Below are positions 12,240-20,971 of a stretch of 64,000 nucleotides of DNA, piece by piece. The DNA lies in NCBI GenBank assembly GCA_036927565.1, contig JAYESD010000004.1, positions 163,405,697 through 163,469,696 on the forward strand, read 5' to 3'. Within the stretch, counting starts at the first letter, position 1. Every line of letters starts with the position of its first letter. Below the pieces are notes generated by a model, which saw nothing but the letters and a program-made list of their open reading frames with translations, did not search any database and was not told the DNA's origin. The DNA is from Tuctoria greenei. Lineage: Eukaryota > Streptophyta > Magnoliopsida > Poales > Poaceae. A program made the position numbers and the translations under genes.

Positions 12240-12560
12240 ATTTTACATCCGACCCACTTCGGACATGTCTGAAATCGAACAAAGACTTCTTGGACTTGTC
12301 TGAATCACATCTCGAACAACTCCGAGTTTCAGACACTTAGAAGATTTTTCTAAGTCAAGTTCCTCGGACATGTCCAACCCACTTCGGACATGTCTGAGAA
12401 CGACCAGAGAAGTTTCGAACGTGTATGAAATATAGTTCAGACATGTATGAATTCCACCAGAGGAATTTTGGATTTATCCGACCCAAAGTGTCGGACAAGT
12501 CTGACTCTAGACAGAAGGTTTTCGAACATGTCTGATCCAAGGCATTGGACAAGTCCGACT
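12240..12560. repeat. Array of palindromic CGGACATGTCTGA-type motifs in LTR H
   Basis: About ten dispersed copies of (C/T)GGACA(T/A)GTC(C/T)GA occur. They lie 240-560 bp from the LTR's 5' end and upstream of the TATA-like site, a position typical of an LTR enhancer. Confidence 0.75.
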
Positions 12561-12820
12561 CTTACATAAGGGGTTTTCCTGAAACCTACCCAAGAAGTTG
12601 AGCTCACATTTGACTCACTAAGTTTCCACACTCGTGTCCCTCTTAATAGTACAGATTTTACTGTGACTCAAGGAGAAATAAGAAACCTATTTCTACTCCA
12701 CTTTTCGTGACATTTTCTGCAAGAACTCAATCAAACTCATTAGCTCTTTAATTGTTTATCATTAATCAACCAAAACCTACAAGAGACCTAGATGCACTTT
12801 CATGAGATCCGCCAGAGGAA

Positions 12821-12910
12821 GCTTCTTCCGTCTGCCGCCAGAGGAGGTGGTAGGCCTCACGTGTAGCTTCTTCCATCCGCCGCCGGAGGAGGTGGTAGGC
12901 CTCCCTGCGC
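12821..12910. repeat. Two 45-bp tandem repeats
   Basis: Copies start at 12821 and 12866 (GCTTCTTCCRTCYGCCGCC). The period of 45 keeps the minus-strand frame open, giving a 15-residue repeat (REAYHLLRRRMEEAT and REAYHLLWRQTEEAS). A real protein is possible, but nothing else supports it. Confidence 0.75.
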
Positions 12911-13244
12911 TCACCCTTGCGTCCGAGGGAGGTCATGGATTCGAGATCCGCTGGCGAAAGCTTCTTTTGATTCGAGATGTACGTGTGACACGTCGTCAGA
13001 TGTGACCTCCCGACCGCCGTCATGGACCTGCTCTACCCGGCATCGGAGTCTTCAACATCGGCATCGCAGGCCCCGCGAAGATGTCGTGGACGAGCGTCTT
13101 GGCGGAGACGGCCACAGGTCGGGCTTGGCGGGGATGGTCGCGGGTCCGTCTCGGTGAAGATGGTCGTGGCTAGGCACAAACGGCTGCAGGGCCAGCTCGG
13201 ATGTCATGGACGAGTCGTCAGATCGATGTTTTGTCTTTTTTATT

Positions 13245-13546
13245 GTATTATGTGCCTTAAAGCCGTCGGGTGTACTGGCACCGACGGTCATAGCTGTAGA
13301 TAAGGTTGTTGATCTCCCAGACCGACGGTTATAAATGTTTAAAAGTATTAAAAGCGTCGGCCGACACAGATCGACAGTTATATTGACTAAAGTTGTCGGT
13401 ACCGACAGTTGTGTCATTTAAAAACGTCGAATATGAGCCATCGGCTAAGGCCAACGGTAGACTGACTGCTATATATTACAAACGTCGGTTGCTGTTGTCT
13501 ACCGATGTCTATATGGCCAACACTTCTTTGCTCATTTCTTGTAGTG
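13245..13546. repeat. Subterminal repeats and terminal inverted repeat of the second CACTA element
   Basis: About ten copies of ACCGACGGT or GTCGGTACCGACAGTT-like words in both orientations end in the TIR 13535-13546. The motif differs from the GCGACGGC motif of the first CACTA element, so the two belong to different families. Confidence 0.8.
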
Positions 13547-13575
13547 ATTAGTCAAGTCTCGAAAACCTTCAGGAT

Positions 13576-13807
13576 TGTTATGAATTGTGTAGAATAGAAA
13601 GTAGACAAATGTTTAGACAGAAATGAATTATGTTGTATTCTCATTAATCATTGTGTTTCTTATATACATGTTCAATTGACATTGGCGCCTCTTCGCTATG
13701 GAACCGCCGTTGCCATCGTCGCACCCGTTTGGAGGATCACCGATGGAACTACCACTGGTGTCGGTTATCGTGGAGATTAACTGTTCACTTTTGTATTATT
13801 CTTAACA
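13576..13807 (-). mobile_element. Solo LTR of an Ale-like copia element, minus strand
   Basis: The 232-bp sequence reads TGTTAAGAATAATAC...ATTCATAACA on the minus strand and is clearly related along its length to the LTR of element D (same start, same GAACAGTTAA, ATGTATATAAGAAAC and ATTCATAA blocks). Both sides are flanked by AGGAT (13571-13575 and 13808-13812), a perfect 5-bp target duplication. It is therefore a true solo LTR left by LTR-LTR recombination. Confidence 0.88.
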
Positions 13808-13819
13808 AGGATCTCCAGT

Positions 13820-13905
13820 AGTCTTTGCAGTAGGCTTTATAGATACCACTGCGGATAGTCTCAGTCTTTGCAGTAGGCTTTATAGATACCACTGCAGACA
13901 GTCTT
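13820..13905. repeat. 43-bp tandem duplication in the host remnant
   Basis: AGTCTTTGCAGTAGGCTTTA... starts at 13820 and again at 13863. The two units differ at only a few positions. A period of 43 is not a multiple of three. Confidence 0.85.
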
Positions 13906-14006
13906 AGAAGCCACAGGTGCAGTTCACTTCCTCCTGCAGTTGTGTGTGGTCTTGTTGATTGATTCGTGAGAATGCTCCCGGTGAGCGAGATCAAGAGGCT
14001 CAAAAG

Positions 14007-14230
14007 TGTTAAGAAATACATAATGTGAACAGTTAAAGCTGGTAGTTACCAGCGCCATCTCCTCCTCCTTTGGCCGGCGGTTCCATCAGCGAAGAGACGC
14101 GACGACGGCAGCAGTTCCCTCCTCGTGTCCATTGAACATGTATATAAGAAACAAAAGAGATCAATGAGAATAATAGAATTAAATTGTCTAAAACTTTTGT
14201 ATATTGTCCACACTACTTTTATTCATAATA
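14007..14230 (+). repeat. Element D 5' LTR
   Basis: It starts TGTTAAGAAATAC and ends ATTCATAATA. A TATA-like ATGTATATAAG lies at about 14140. The next bases, CGTTATCAGC, match the primer-site position of elements E and F (CGTCATCAGCAC). Confidence 0.92.
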
Positions 14231-14395
14231 CGTTATCAGCCACGTAGTTCAACCAAGAGTTTAATAGGCTTCACAAGATCACAAGAATGGAGAAGGTAAA
14301 TAGCGAAAAAACAGTCACTTACTCAATCTCTAATCAACAATCTTCGTGAAGTTATGGATTGCTTTGGTTCATCAAGTGGCAATAACCAAAATCGT
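14231..14395 (+). other. Element D leader, part 1 (before insertion of C)
   Basis: It contains the primer-site region and a splice-donor-like AAG|GTAAAT at 14296. This corresponds to donors at 54158 in E and 62052 in F. It is interrupted by element C at 14396 and resumes at 47672 after the duplicated ATCGT. Confidence 0.75.
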
Positions 14396-14735
14396 TGAAA
14401 GCATCTAGGCCCCCCTCATGTAGTATGGTTTTGGTGATTAATGACAACCATTGAACTTTACTAATGAATTTGTGAATGCAAGGTCCCCATAAACACTCAA
14501 TAAGATGAAATGATCATGTCATTGGAGACCCATAGATACTCAACTTTCGAGATCAAATTCATGAGCTAAAGACAAGATGTGAAGGCTCTATGTCTAAGTC
14601 ACTCAATCAAAAATTGACAACATACAATGCTTAAGAATCATCAGAGAGCCGTGTGGAACAAATGTCTAAGAGGTCATTCGAGCAAGACACAAAAGATTCA
14701 CTCAAGACAACTCGTAGCAAACAAAATCAACTCAC

Positions 14736-15115
14736 CGGATCAACCGATGATTTCCAAAATGAACACATCGGTCGAGTTGATTCAACTGAAGAAAAAGACC
14801 TCACACAAATGAACTCACCGGATCATCCGATGTGAAGGGCTCAACAACATCGGTGCATCAGTACAGTTTGCAGTACAATTGGAACAAGTGAAGCACCGGA
14901 TCATCCGATGTGCAGACTTACACACATCGGTTGATCACTCCAGTAAGCATCAAGATCAAGCAAATTCTGGAGGAAGAGCCACCGGATCATCCGATGAGAA
15001 GACAGGGGGCAACATCGGTCAAATAACGGTAATATCTAACACAATGACATCAGCCAAAGTAATTACACCGATGATAACTAGAGCAGAGACATCGGATCAT
15101 CCGGTGTTCACAGTA
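14736..15115. repeat. Palindromic CCGGATCATCCGATG repeats in LTR C
   Basis: About ten copies of CACCGGATCATCCGATG / CATCGGT-type motifs lie upstream of the TATA box. The 3' LTR repeats them at about 46640-47020. Arrays of this kind in the LTR regulatory region are a described Sirevirus hallmark. Confidence 0.9.
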
Positions 15116-15162
15116 AAGTTCTGTCAGCCTACTTTTCCAACGGCTATTTCAGTTAAGCTGGC

Positions 15163-15169
15163 TATAAAA
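15163..15169 (+). promoter_or_regulatory. TATA box of LTR C
   Basis: GCTATAAAACCCC lies about 50 bp after the last palindrome. This would start the element's genomic RNA at about 15195. Confidence 0.75.
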
Positions 15170-15765
15170 CCCCTCTAACCCAGTCATTTCGATAAGTCTT
15201 GATCACCTGAAGCCAACTACACATCCAAGAGCATTCAAGACTATAGAGCATACATTTCCACACTTTTAGATCATTTGTAATAGGCTAGAGAGAAGCTTGT
15301 GTGCGTTCTTTCTTTGTGATTGAACTCTCTAGGCTAGTGAGAAGTTGAAGAAGATCGTTCCGGAGCTTGCCAAGGTGTGTGTGGAAGCCCGGAACATCGA
15401 AGGTTGTACAAGGCTTGAGCTCCACCTTGCCGGAGATGGCGAACGGAGAAGAATAGTGAAGACTCCATTGTCTCGGTGACATTGGAAGTGGCAAAACCCT
15501 TCGGTGGGTGCCACAACGTGGACGTAGGAAGATCCTTGCGATCTTGCCGAACCACGGGATAAACCTTCGTGTCCCCTAGCGTTTGCATTTCTCTCCCTCT
15601 CTTTACATCATGCAATCTTTGCTTCACAAGTTATATCTACGTTGATTGCACAGTTAGAACCGCATTGGTAATTGGGCTTAAGTAGTTCGTTTTTTTAATT
15701 GCCTTAAAATTTGAAAGAAAGCCCAATTCACCCCCCCCCCTCTTGGGCGTTTCGATCCTTACAAT

Positions 15766-15777
15766 TGGTATCAGAGC
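15766..15777 (+). other. Primer-binding site of element C
   Basis: TGGTATCAGAGC lies two bases after the LTR end and is complementary to the initiator tRNA-Met 3' end. Confidence 0.92.
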
Positions 15778-15823
15778 AAGGTTGCTCATAGGATCATTCT
15801 AGCTTCACTGCTAGAGAGCAAAA

Positions 15824-17950
15824 ATGGCCAAGGTTGGGGGTTCGGTTCCTATCTTCGAGGGCAAGAATTTTGCCTATTGGAAAGCACGCATGCGCGCTTA
15901 CCTTGAGGCTATTGCCCCCGAAGTTTGGGAAGCGACTCATGCGGGATTTGGAGAACTTAACTATGTGGGTGATCAAGTTAAGTGGGATGCTAAGGCTAGG
16001 AATGCTATTTATGAATGCATAAGTCAAGATGTCTTCTCTAGGATTGCTAGTAAGGAGAAAGCTTGTGAAATTTGGGCTTGCTTGATAGAAATCCATGAGG
16101 GCTCATCTCGTGTAAAGGAACTTAAATATCACATGCTCAAAGCTAAATATGATAAATTTAAGATGCTTCCTCATGAAAATGTTAATGAAATGTTTTCACG
16201 CTTAAATGTTCTTATTGAGGAAATTAATGCTCTTGACATTGCGTCTCTTGGCAAGGGACTTATTAACCGCAAGATCCTCATGCTCCTTCCCAAGCCGAAG
16301 TACAACATCATCAACTCCATGCTCCAAAAGGAATCACTTGACAACATTGAAGTTTCGGAGCTCATTGGAGAAATACACGCTCATGAGATGAGTGTACTTG
16401 GGATGATGGAGCAATCATCATCAAAAACAATTGCTCTAAAGGCCTCCACCAAGAAGACAAGCTTCAAGAAGAAGAAGGTGGTTGAGCCTAGCTCAAGTGA
16501 AGAAGAGCAAGCGTCAAGTGAAGATGACGATGATGAGCATGCCTTGATGATGAGAAAGTTCTCACGCTTGAACTCCAAGATCACCAAAAAGGGATACACC
16601 TTTGATCCCAAGAAGAAGGCATTTCTATCAAGAAAAGACGATCGCAAGATATGCTACAATTGTGGAGATCAAGGCCACATCTCCTATGATTGTCCAAAAC
16701 CGGACAAAAGGAGAGAGAACTACAAAGGCAAGCAATGCAAGCTTGAAGAAAGTGATGATGATGAAGAAGAAGTCAAGCCCAAACCAAGAGCCTTTGGGAA
16801 GAAGAAGCAAGACAAGGGCAAGAAGGCAAGACTCTTCCCAAAGAGGAGAAGTGGTCCACAAAAGGTGTTTATGTGTGAGGCAAATGAATAGGTCACCGAT
16901 GAAGAAACAAGTGATGAAGAGAGTGAAGAAGAAGAAGAAAGCTTGGCCGGCCTTGCCATTGCCAACCATGATGACTCACCTCTTCCTCCACCACCCATGT
17001 GCCTCATGGCTAAAGGTAACACCAAGGTATGTGACGACTCTAGTGATGATGAGCTTTCCCCCGGTGACGACTCACCTTTGATTAATGAATATCATGCTAT
17101 CATTAAGAGAGAGAAGAGTAAGGTTAAAACTCTTGAAGAAATTCGTTCTAAACTTGAGAGTGCTAACCTTGATTTGCTTGACAAGTATGAAAGCATACTT
17201 AAAGATCATGACACGCTCAAATCTCATGTCAAGCAAATTGAGGAAGAAAATGCTAAAATCAAGGAAGACAATGATGAGCTCAACATAGCACACCAAACTC
17301 TCTTGGAGGAGCACAACAAGCTAACTCAAGAATACCAAACACTTAACATTGCTCATGACATGCTTGATCAAGAGTTAAAAGATGCAAAGAAACAAACTCT
17401 TAATGATAAGATATCCATTACTTCGCATGTCTCTAATGTATTGGACAAGTCTTTGTCTTTGAAAGCTAATGCTAGGGAGAAGGACTTGTTGGAATAATTT
17501 GAGAGTCTCCGCACTAGTGTGGCTAGACTTTCAAAAGGTGAAGTTAAGCACAAGGAAATCCTCTTCCAACAAGCAAAAGCCTTCAACAAAAGAGGACTTG
17601 GATCCTTCCCGGTGCCCAACAAAGGAAAGGTGCCCTCACCGGAGCTTAGAACAAGCTTCATCAAGGAAGTTGGTTCTTATTGCCAACATTGTGAGGTCAC
17701 CGGTCACCACACAAGGGAGTGTCCTCTTCCTAACCGACCTTCACCTAAATTGCCTACTAACTACAAATCTATTTTCAATGATCGCTATTATCTTCTTAGC
17801 AAAGTGAATGGCAAGGTGAAAGCTAGGTTCATTGGCAAAGACATGAAGAGCATGAAGGGGAAGCTCCCCAAGCAACTTTGGGTCCCAAAGACACTTGTAT
17901 CTCACATACAAGGACCTAAGTTGGCTTGGGTGCCTAAAGTCAAAAATTAA
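15824..17950 (+). pseudogene. gag: Element C gag
   Basis: The gene starts at ATG 15824 (MAKVGGSVPIFEGKNFAYWK), the copia UBN2-type gag start. A capsid-like region with LLPKPKYNIINSM is followed by a Lys/Asp/Glu-rich stretch and a first zinc knuckle CYNCGDQGHISYDC (about 16651-16692). After a long coiled-coil segment (about 17085-17490) comes a second knuckle CQHCEVTGHHTREC (about 17680). Two in-frame stops, TAG 16889-16891 (probably from TGG) and TAA about 17495, break it. Without them the frame runs to 17950. Gag forms the virus-like particle and the knuckles bind RNA. Pol begins about 15 bases later in a different frame, as expected for frameshift or reinitiation. Confidence 0.85.
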
Positions 17951-17964
17951 CTTCATGTGTGTAG

Positions 17965-19608
17965 GTGAACTACAAAGCCGGAGGAAAGCATTGGGTACTC
18001 GATAGCGGGTGCACTCAACACATGACCGGCAATGATGGTATGTTCACCACCATAGAAAACCCCGGTAATCATGAACAAGTCACGTTTGGTGACAATTCTA
18101 AGGGTAAGGTAATAGGATTAGGTAAAATTGCTATCTCTAATGATTTATCCATTTCTAATGTGTTGTATGTTAAGTCGCTTAGCTTTAATCTACTTTCCAT
18201 TGCACAACTTTGTGATCTTGGACTAACATGCACATTTAGCAAAAATGATGTTGTTGTGAGTAGTGAGACAAGCAAAGAGCTAATCTTCAAAGGGTTTCGG
18301 CATGGACATCTCTACTTAGTAGACTTCTCCAACAAGAATGCTAGCCTAACCACTTGTCTTTTCACTAAGACAAGCTTGGGTTGGCTATGGCACCGACGCA
18401 TAGCACACATTGGAATGAGCAAACTCAAGAAGTCTTCAAGCTTGGGATGGTGACCGGTGTGAAGGATGTGACGTTTGAGAAGAACAAGCTTTGTAGCGCT
18501 TGTCAAGCCGGGAAGCAAGTTGCTTCACACCACCCAATGAAGACAATGGTGTCAACCTCCAAGCCACTTGAACTACTCCACATGGACCTCTTCGGACCGT
18601 CCACATACCAAAGCCTTGGCGGTAACCTCTATTGTCTTGTTATAGTTGATGACTACTCTCGCTATGCTTGGACTCTATTTTTAGGTGACAAGAGTGAAAC
18701 TCCGGAAGTGTTCAAGACCTTCGCCAACCATGCTCAAAGGGAATTCCAACTTCCCATTATCAAGGTCCGGAGTGACAACGGCACCGAATTCAAGAACTAC
18801 AACATTGGGGAGTGGTGTGACCGTGAAGGTGTGAAGCATGAATTCTCCGCCACATACACTCCTCAACAAAATGGTGTCGTTGAGAGGAAGAACAAAACCC
18901 TCATCACTCTTGCAAGAGCAATGCTTGATGACTACGGCACGTCAGAGAAGTTTTGGGCCGAAGCAATCAACACGGCGTGCCATGCCGCAAACAGGGTCTA
19001 TCTTCACTGACTACTCCAAAAGACCCCATATGAGCTTCTCATTGGGAGAAAGCCCAACATCTCCTACTTTAGAGTCTTTGGGTGCAAATGCTACATCTAC
19101 CGCAAGAAAAGGCTCGGTAAGTTTGAAAGAAGATGTGATGTTGGCATTTTTCTTGGTTATGCATCAAACTCAAAAGCATATCGAGTATTCAACCAAACCT
19201 CCGGTCTAGTTGAAGAAAGTTGTGATGTTGAGTTTGATGAGACTAATGGCTCCCAAGAGGAGAGTTTTGGTCATGATGAAATATATGATGAGCCTCTACG
19301 AGAAGCCATGAAGAACATGACCATTGGAGACATCAAGCCGGAAGTTGAAGAGGGCCATGATCAAGGGGGAGCTTCAAGTTCCAACAACAACACCTCCATG
19401 GTGCCTCAAGTAGACGAAGAGGAGAAAGATGATCCATTGCCAACTCAAGACTCACAAGCAATACAACATCAAGATGAAGAAGAAGTCTATGATCAAGTCC
19501 AACCACAAGAGGAGCAACACACTTCACCACCGCAAAGTGCTTCACAACCACTTATGAGGCATGGACGCATCTCCATGGCGCATCCAATGGACCAAATCAT
19601 TGGAAGTC
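17965..19608 (+). pseudogene. pol: Element C pol, part 1: protease and integrase
   Basis: The aspartic protease motif is WVLDSGCTQHMTG (about 17990). A GAG-pre-integrase region follows, with WHRRIAHIGMSKL and CSACQAGK. The integrase core (about 18560-18960) has the acidic sites in HMDLFGP, RSDNGTEF and PQQNGVVERKN. A one-base frame change near 18440 breaks the preintegrase segment. TGA at 19008-19010 (from CGA) stops the integrase, after which the frame continues with FGCKCYIY and GIFLGYAS through the acidic linker until gypsy element A interrupts at 19609. The RT part resumes at 40744. Protease matures the polyprotein and integrase inserts the cDNA. Confidence 0.88.
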
Positions 19609-20439
19609 TGTCGACTGTTGGAGTTGGCAGATCTCCTGACACAACTAAAGTGTCGAAGGAGTTCGTAGTTCGGTGTGGGCGCGCGGAGACTCAAGAAGGT
19701 GAATTGCGGTTTAACACTGAAGACACTAGGATTTACGTGGTTCGGGCCGCCTGAGCGTAACACCCTACTCCACGGGGATGTTGATGTTGTATTGGCTTAT
19801 CATGTATGATCTACCGTCCGTGTCTCCCCTCCTCTGTGTATCGTCGGCCTGTCCTTTTATAGTACAAAGACAGGCCGTTACAAGCTGCCTGGCCCGACAT
19901 GTGGCCCTGGCGGTTACTAATATTGATACACGATTAATTGTTGTTAATGAGCCTGTAACGGGCTTCGACAGTGCCGTTACAGGCGTTAAGATCGTCCATT
20001 TAAGTGTCATTAATATGGCATTAATGACATTTAAACAGGTCTTGAAACCTTTGGCTCTCCTTTGAAGATCCGGAGCAGTTACAAGGTCTCCCGGAGGTTA
20101 GAGGCGGCTTGCTCCGATGTTTAGACATGTGGCAGCTCCGGAGCTTGCTGCGGGAAGCAGGAAGCTTCGGGGCTACTTGACACGTGTCAGGTCCGGAGCT
20201 TCTCTCAGTCAGGGGTTAGGTCCGGAGGTGTCGTTTCGGTACTCAGTCCGGTGCTTCCCCCTTGTGGGCGGTAGCTCCGGTTCGGTAGTACACGTGGCGA
20301 CCTAGGGATTAACCATGTTGGAAAAGCTGGTCCGGTCATGTCTGACAAGTGGGCCTCCGAGGGTATTCAACTCGAGTAGTCGTCCTTCCCCTGAGATCTT
20401 TGTAATCTCAGGGGGTGTACGGTTTTTAGGGTACCGACA
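19609..20439 (-). repeat. Element A 3' LTR
   Basis: In plus-strand terms it starts TGTCGACTGTTGGAGTTGG and ends AGGGTACCGACA. It carries an extra CCCCTCCT near 19827 absent from both LTRs of B. The polypurine tract (minus strand AGGGGGCCAC) adjoins it at 20440-20449. Confidence 0.93.
19845..19877 (-). promoter_or_regulatory. TATA box inside an inverted repeat in LTR A
   Basis: The minus strand has ACTATAAAAGG (19853-19863), flanked by CGGCCTGTC and its complement. All four A/B LTRs share this. Two more perfect short hairpins lie at about 20007-20031 (TGTCATTAAT arms) and 20389-20414 (CCCCTGAGAT arms). Confidence 0.7.
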
Positions 20440-20971
20440 GTGGCCCCCTGGACCTACCTCCGAGGAAGGTCACCGGGGTGAAGTCGTTCCATCGGAGGTG
20501 GGTCCACCTTTGCGACTCTTGAACTGGGTCTTCAAAGGTCTTCGGAGGTGCCGTTGACAGGATTTTACAGTTAAATCCCGACGCGTGGCACACCTCAGGC
20601 GGCAGATAAGATCTTTGGCGTGCGGATCTCACGCAATTGAAGGTCGCCGGTTTCCGATACGAAAACCGTATCGGTTCCACGCGCCTTGTCAGGCCACCGC
20701 CTTTGGGTTTCCCGCCTCGTGATGACAACCGTTCGCCTGGGTGAGAATCTCGACTTGATGGTCGGGGTGGTCCCGGGCCCCCTTGTCATCGGCTGAATTG
20801 AACTCTTGAGTAGTATTTTCGACTCCCCTGCGGTTTCCATCCAAGCGTTGCGAGGGCTTACTTAAGAAGGAAAGGGCGTACCGTCGGGAGTTCTTTACGC
20901 TTCCCATCTGATCTTGCTCTCAAACTCCCGACTCGTACTTTGCTCTTCCTCTCTTGCCTAGCTGTGCTGCG

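Larger units (their letters stand above)
7586..12802 (-). mobile_element. LTR retrotransposon H: leader stub and probable 5.1-kb LTR, minus strand
   Basis: Reading on the minus strand, a probable LTR starts TGAAAGTGCATCTAGG at 12802 and ends ...CCCCA at 7689. A 5-nt spacer and a TGGTATCAGAGCC primer site (7683-7671) follow. About 85 bp of leader remains before the CACTA terminus at 7585. If continuous the LTR is 5,114 bp. That length with an initiator-Met primer site suggests a Tekay/Del-type Ty3/gypsy element, though no coding domain is present to prove the lineage. The interior 9360-10600 is AT-rich without coding signal; 10600-11870 is richer in GC and holds only short weak frames. The partner LTR and internal region would lie left of the window, beyond the CACTA insertion. 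The LTR start also resembles that of Sirevirus C. Confidence 0.6.
12803..13546 (-). mobile_element. Right terminal fragment of a second CACTA element
   Basis: This element ends at TTTCTTGTAGTG (13535-13546; CACTACAAGAAA on the minus strand), preceded by a different set of subterminal repeats. On the left it stops where LTR H starts, so H most likely inserted into it and the remainder is outside the window. The interior 12803-13240 has tandem repeats and GC-rich sequence but no recognisable transposase domain. It may be a non-autonomous element. A 3-bp target duplication would be ATT at 13547-13549. Confidence 0.7.
13547..14006. other. Remnant of the original target locus (plus solo LTR)
   Basis: Outside the solo LTR (13576-13807), this is the only left-side sequence not assigned to an element. 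It contains a 43-bp tandem duplication (13820-13905). At 13974 an ATG opens a short frame that would continue, once element D is removed, into 61725 and meet a good donor (GAG|GTGAGT at about 61736). All three frames are closed just upstream, so an exon is possible but unproven. I recognise no gene. Confidence 0.5.
14396..15763 (+). repeat. Element C 5' LTR
   Basis: It starts TGAAAGCATCTAGGCCCC and ends GATCCTTACA. It contains a palindrome array (14736-15115), a TATA box at 15163 and a C10 tract at 15731 that is C7 in the 3' LTR. Confidence 0.95.

Noticed and set aside
12240..12560. Regular short repeats that could suggest a CRISPR-like array
   Set aside because: Spacing is irregular, units are short palindromes, and the context is a plant LTR.
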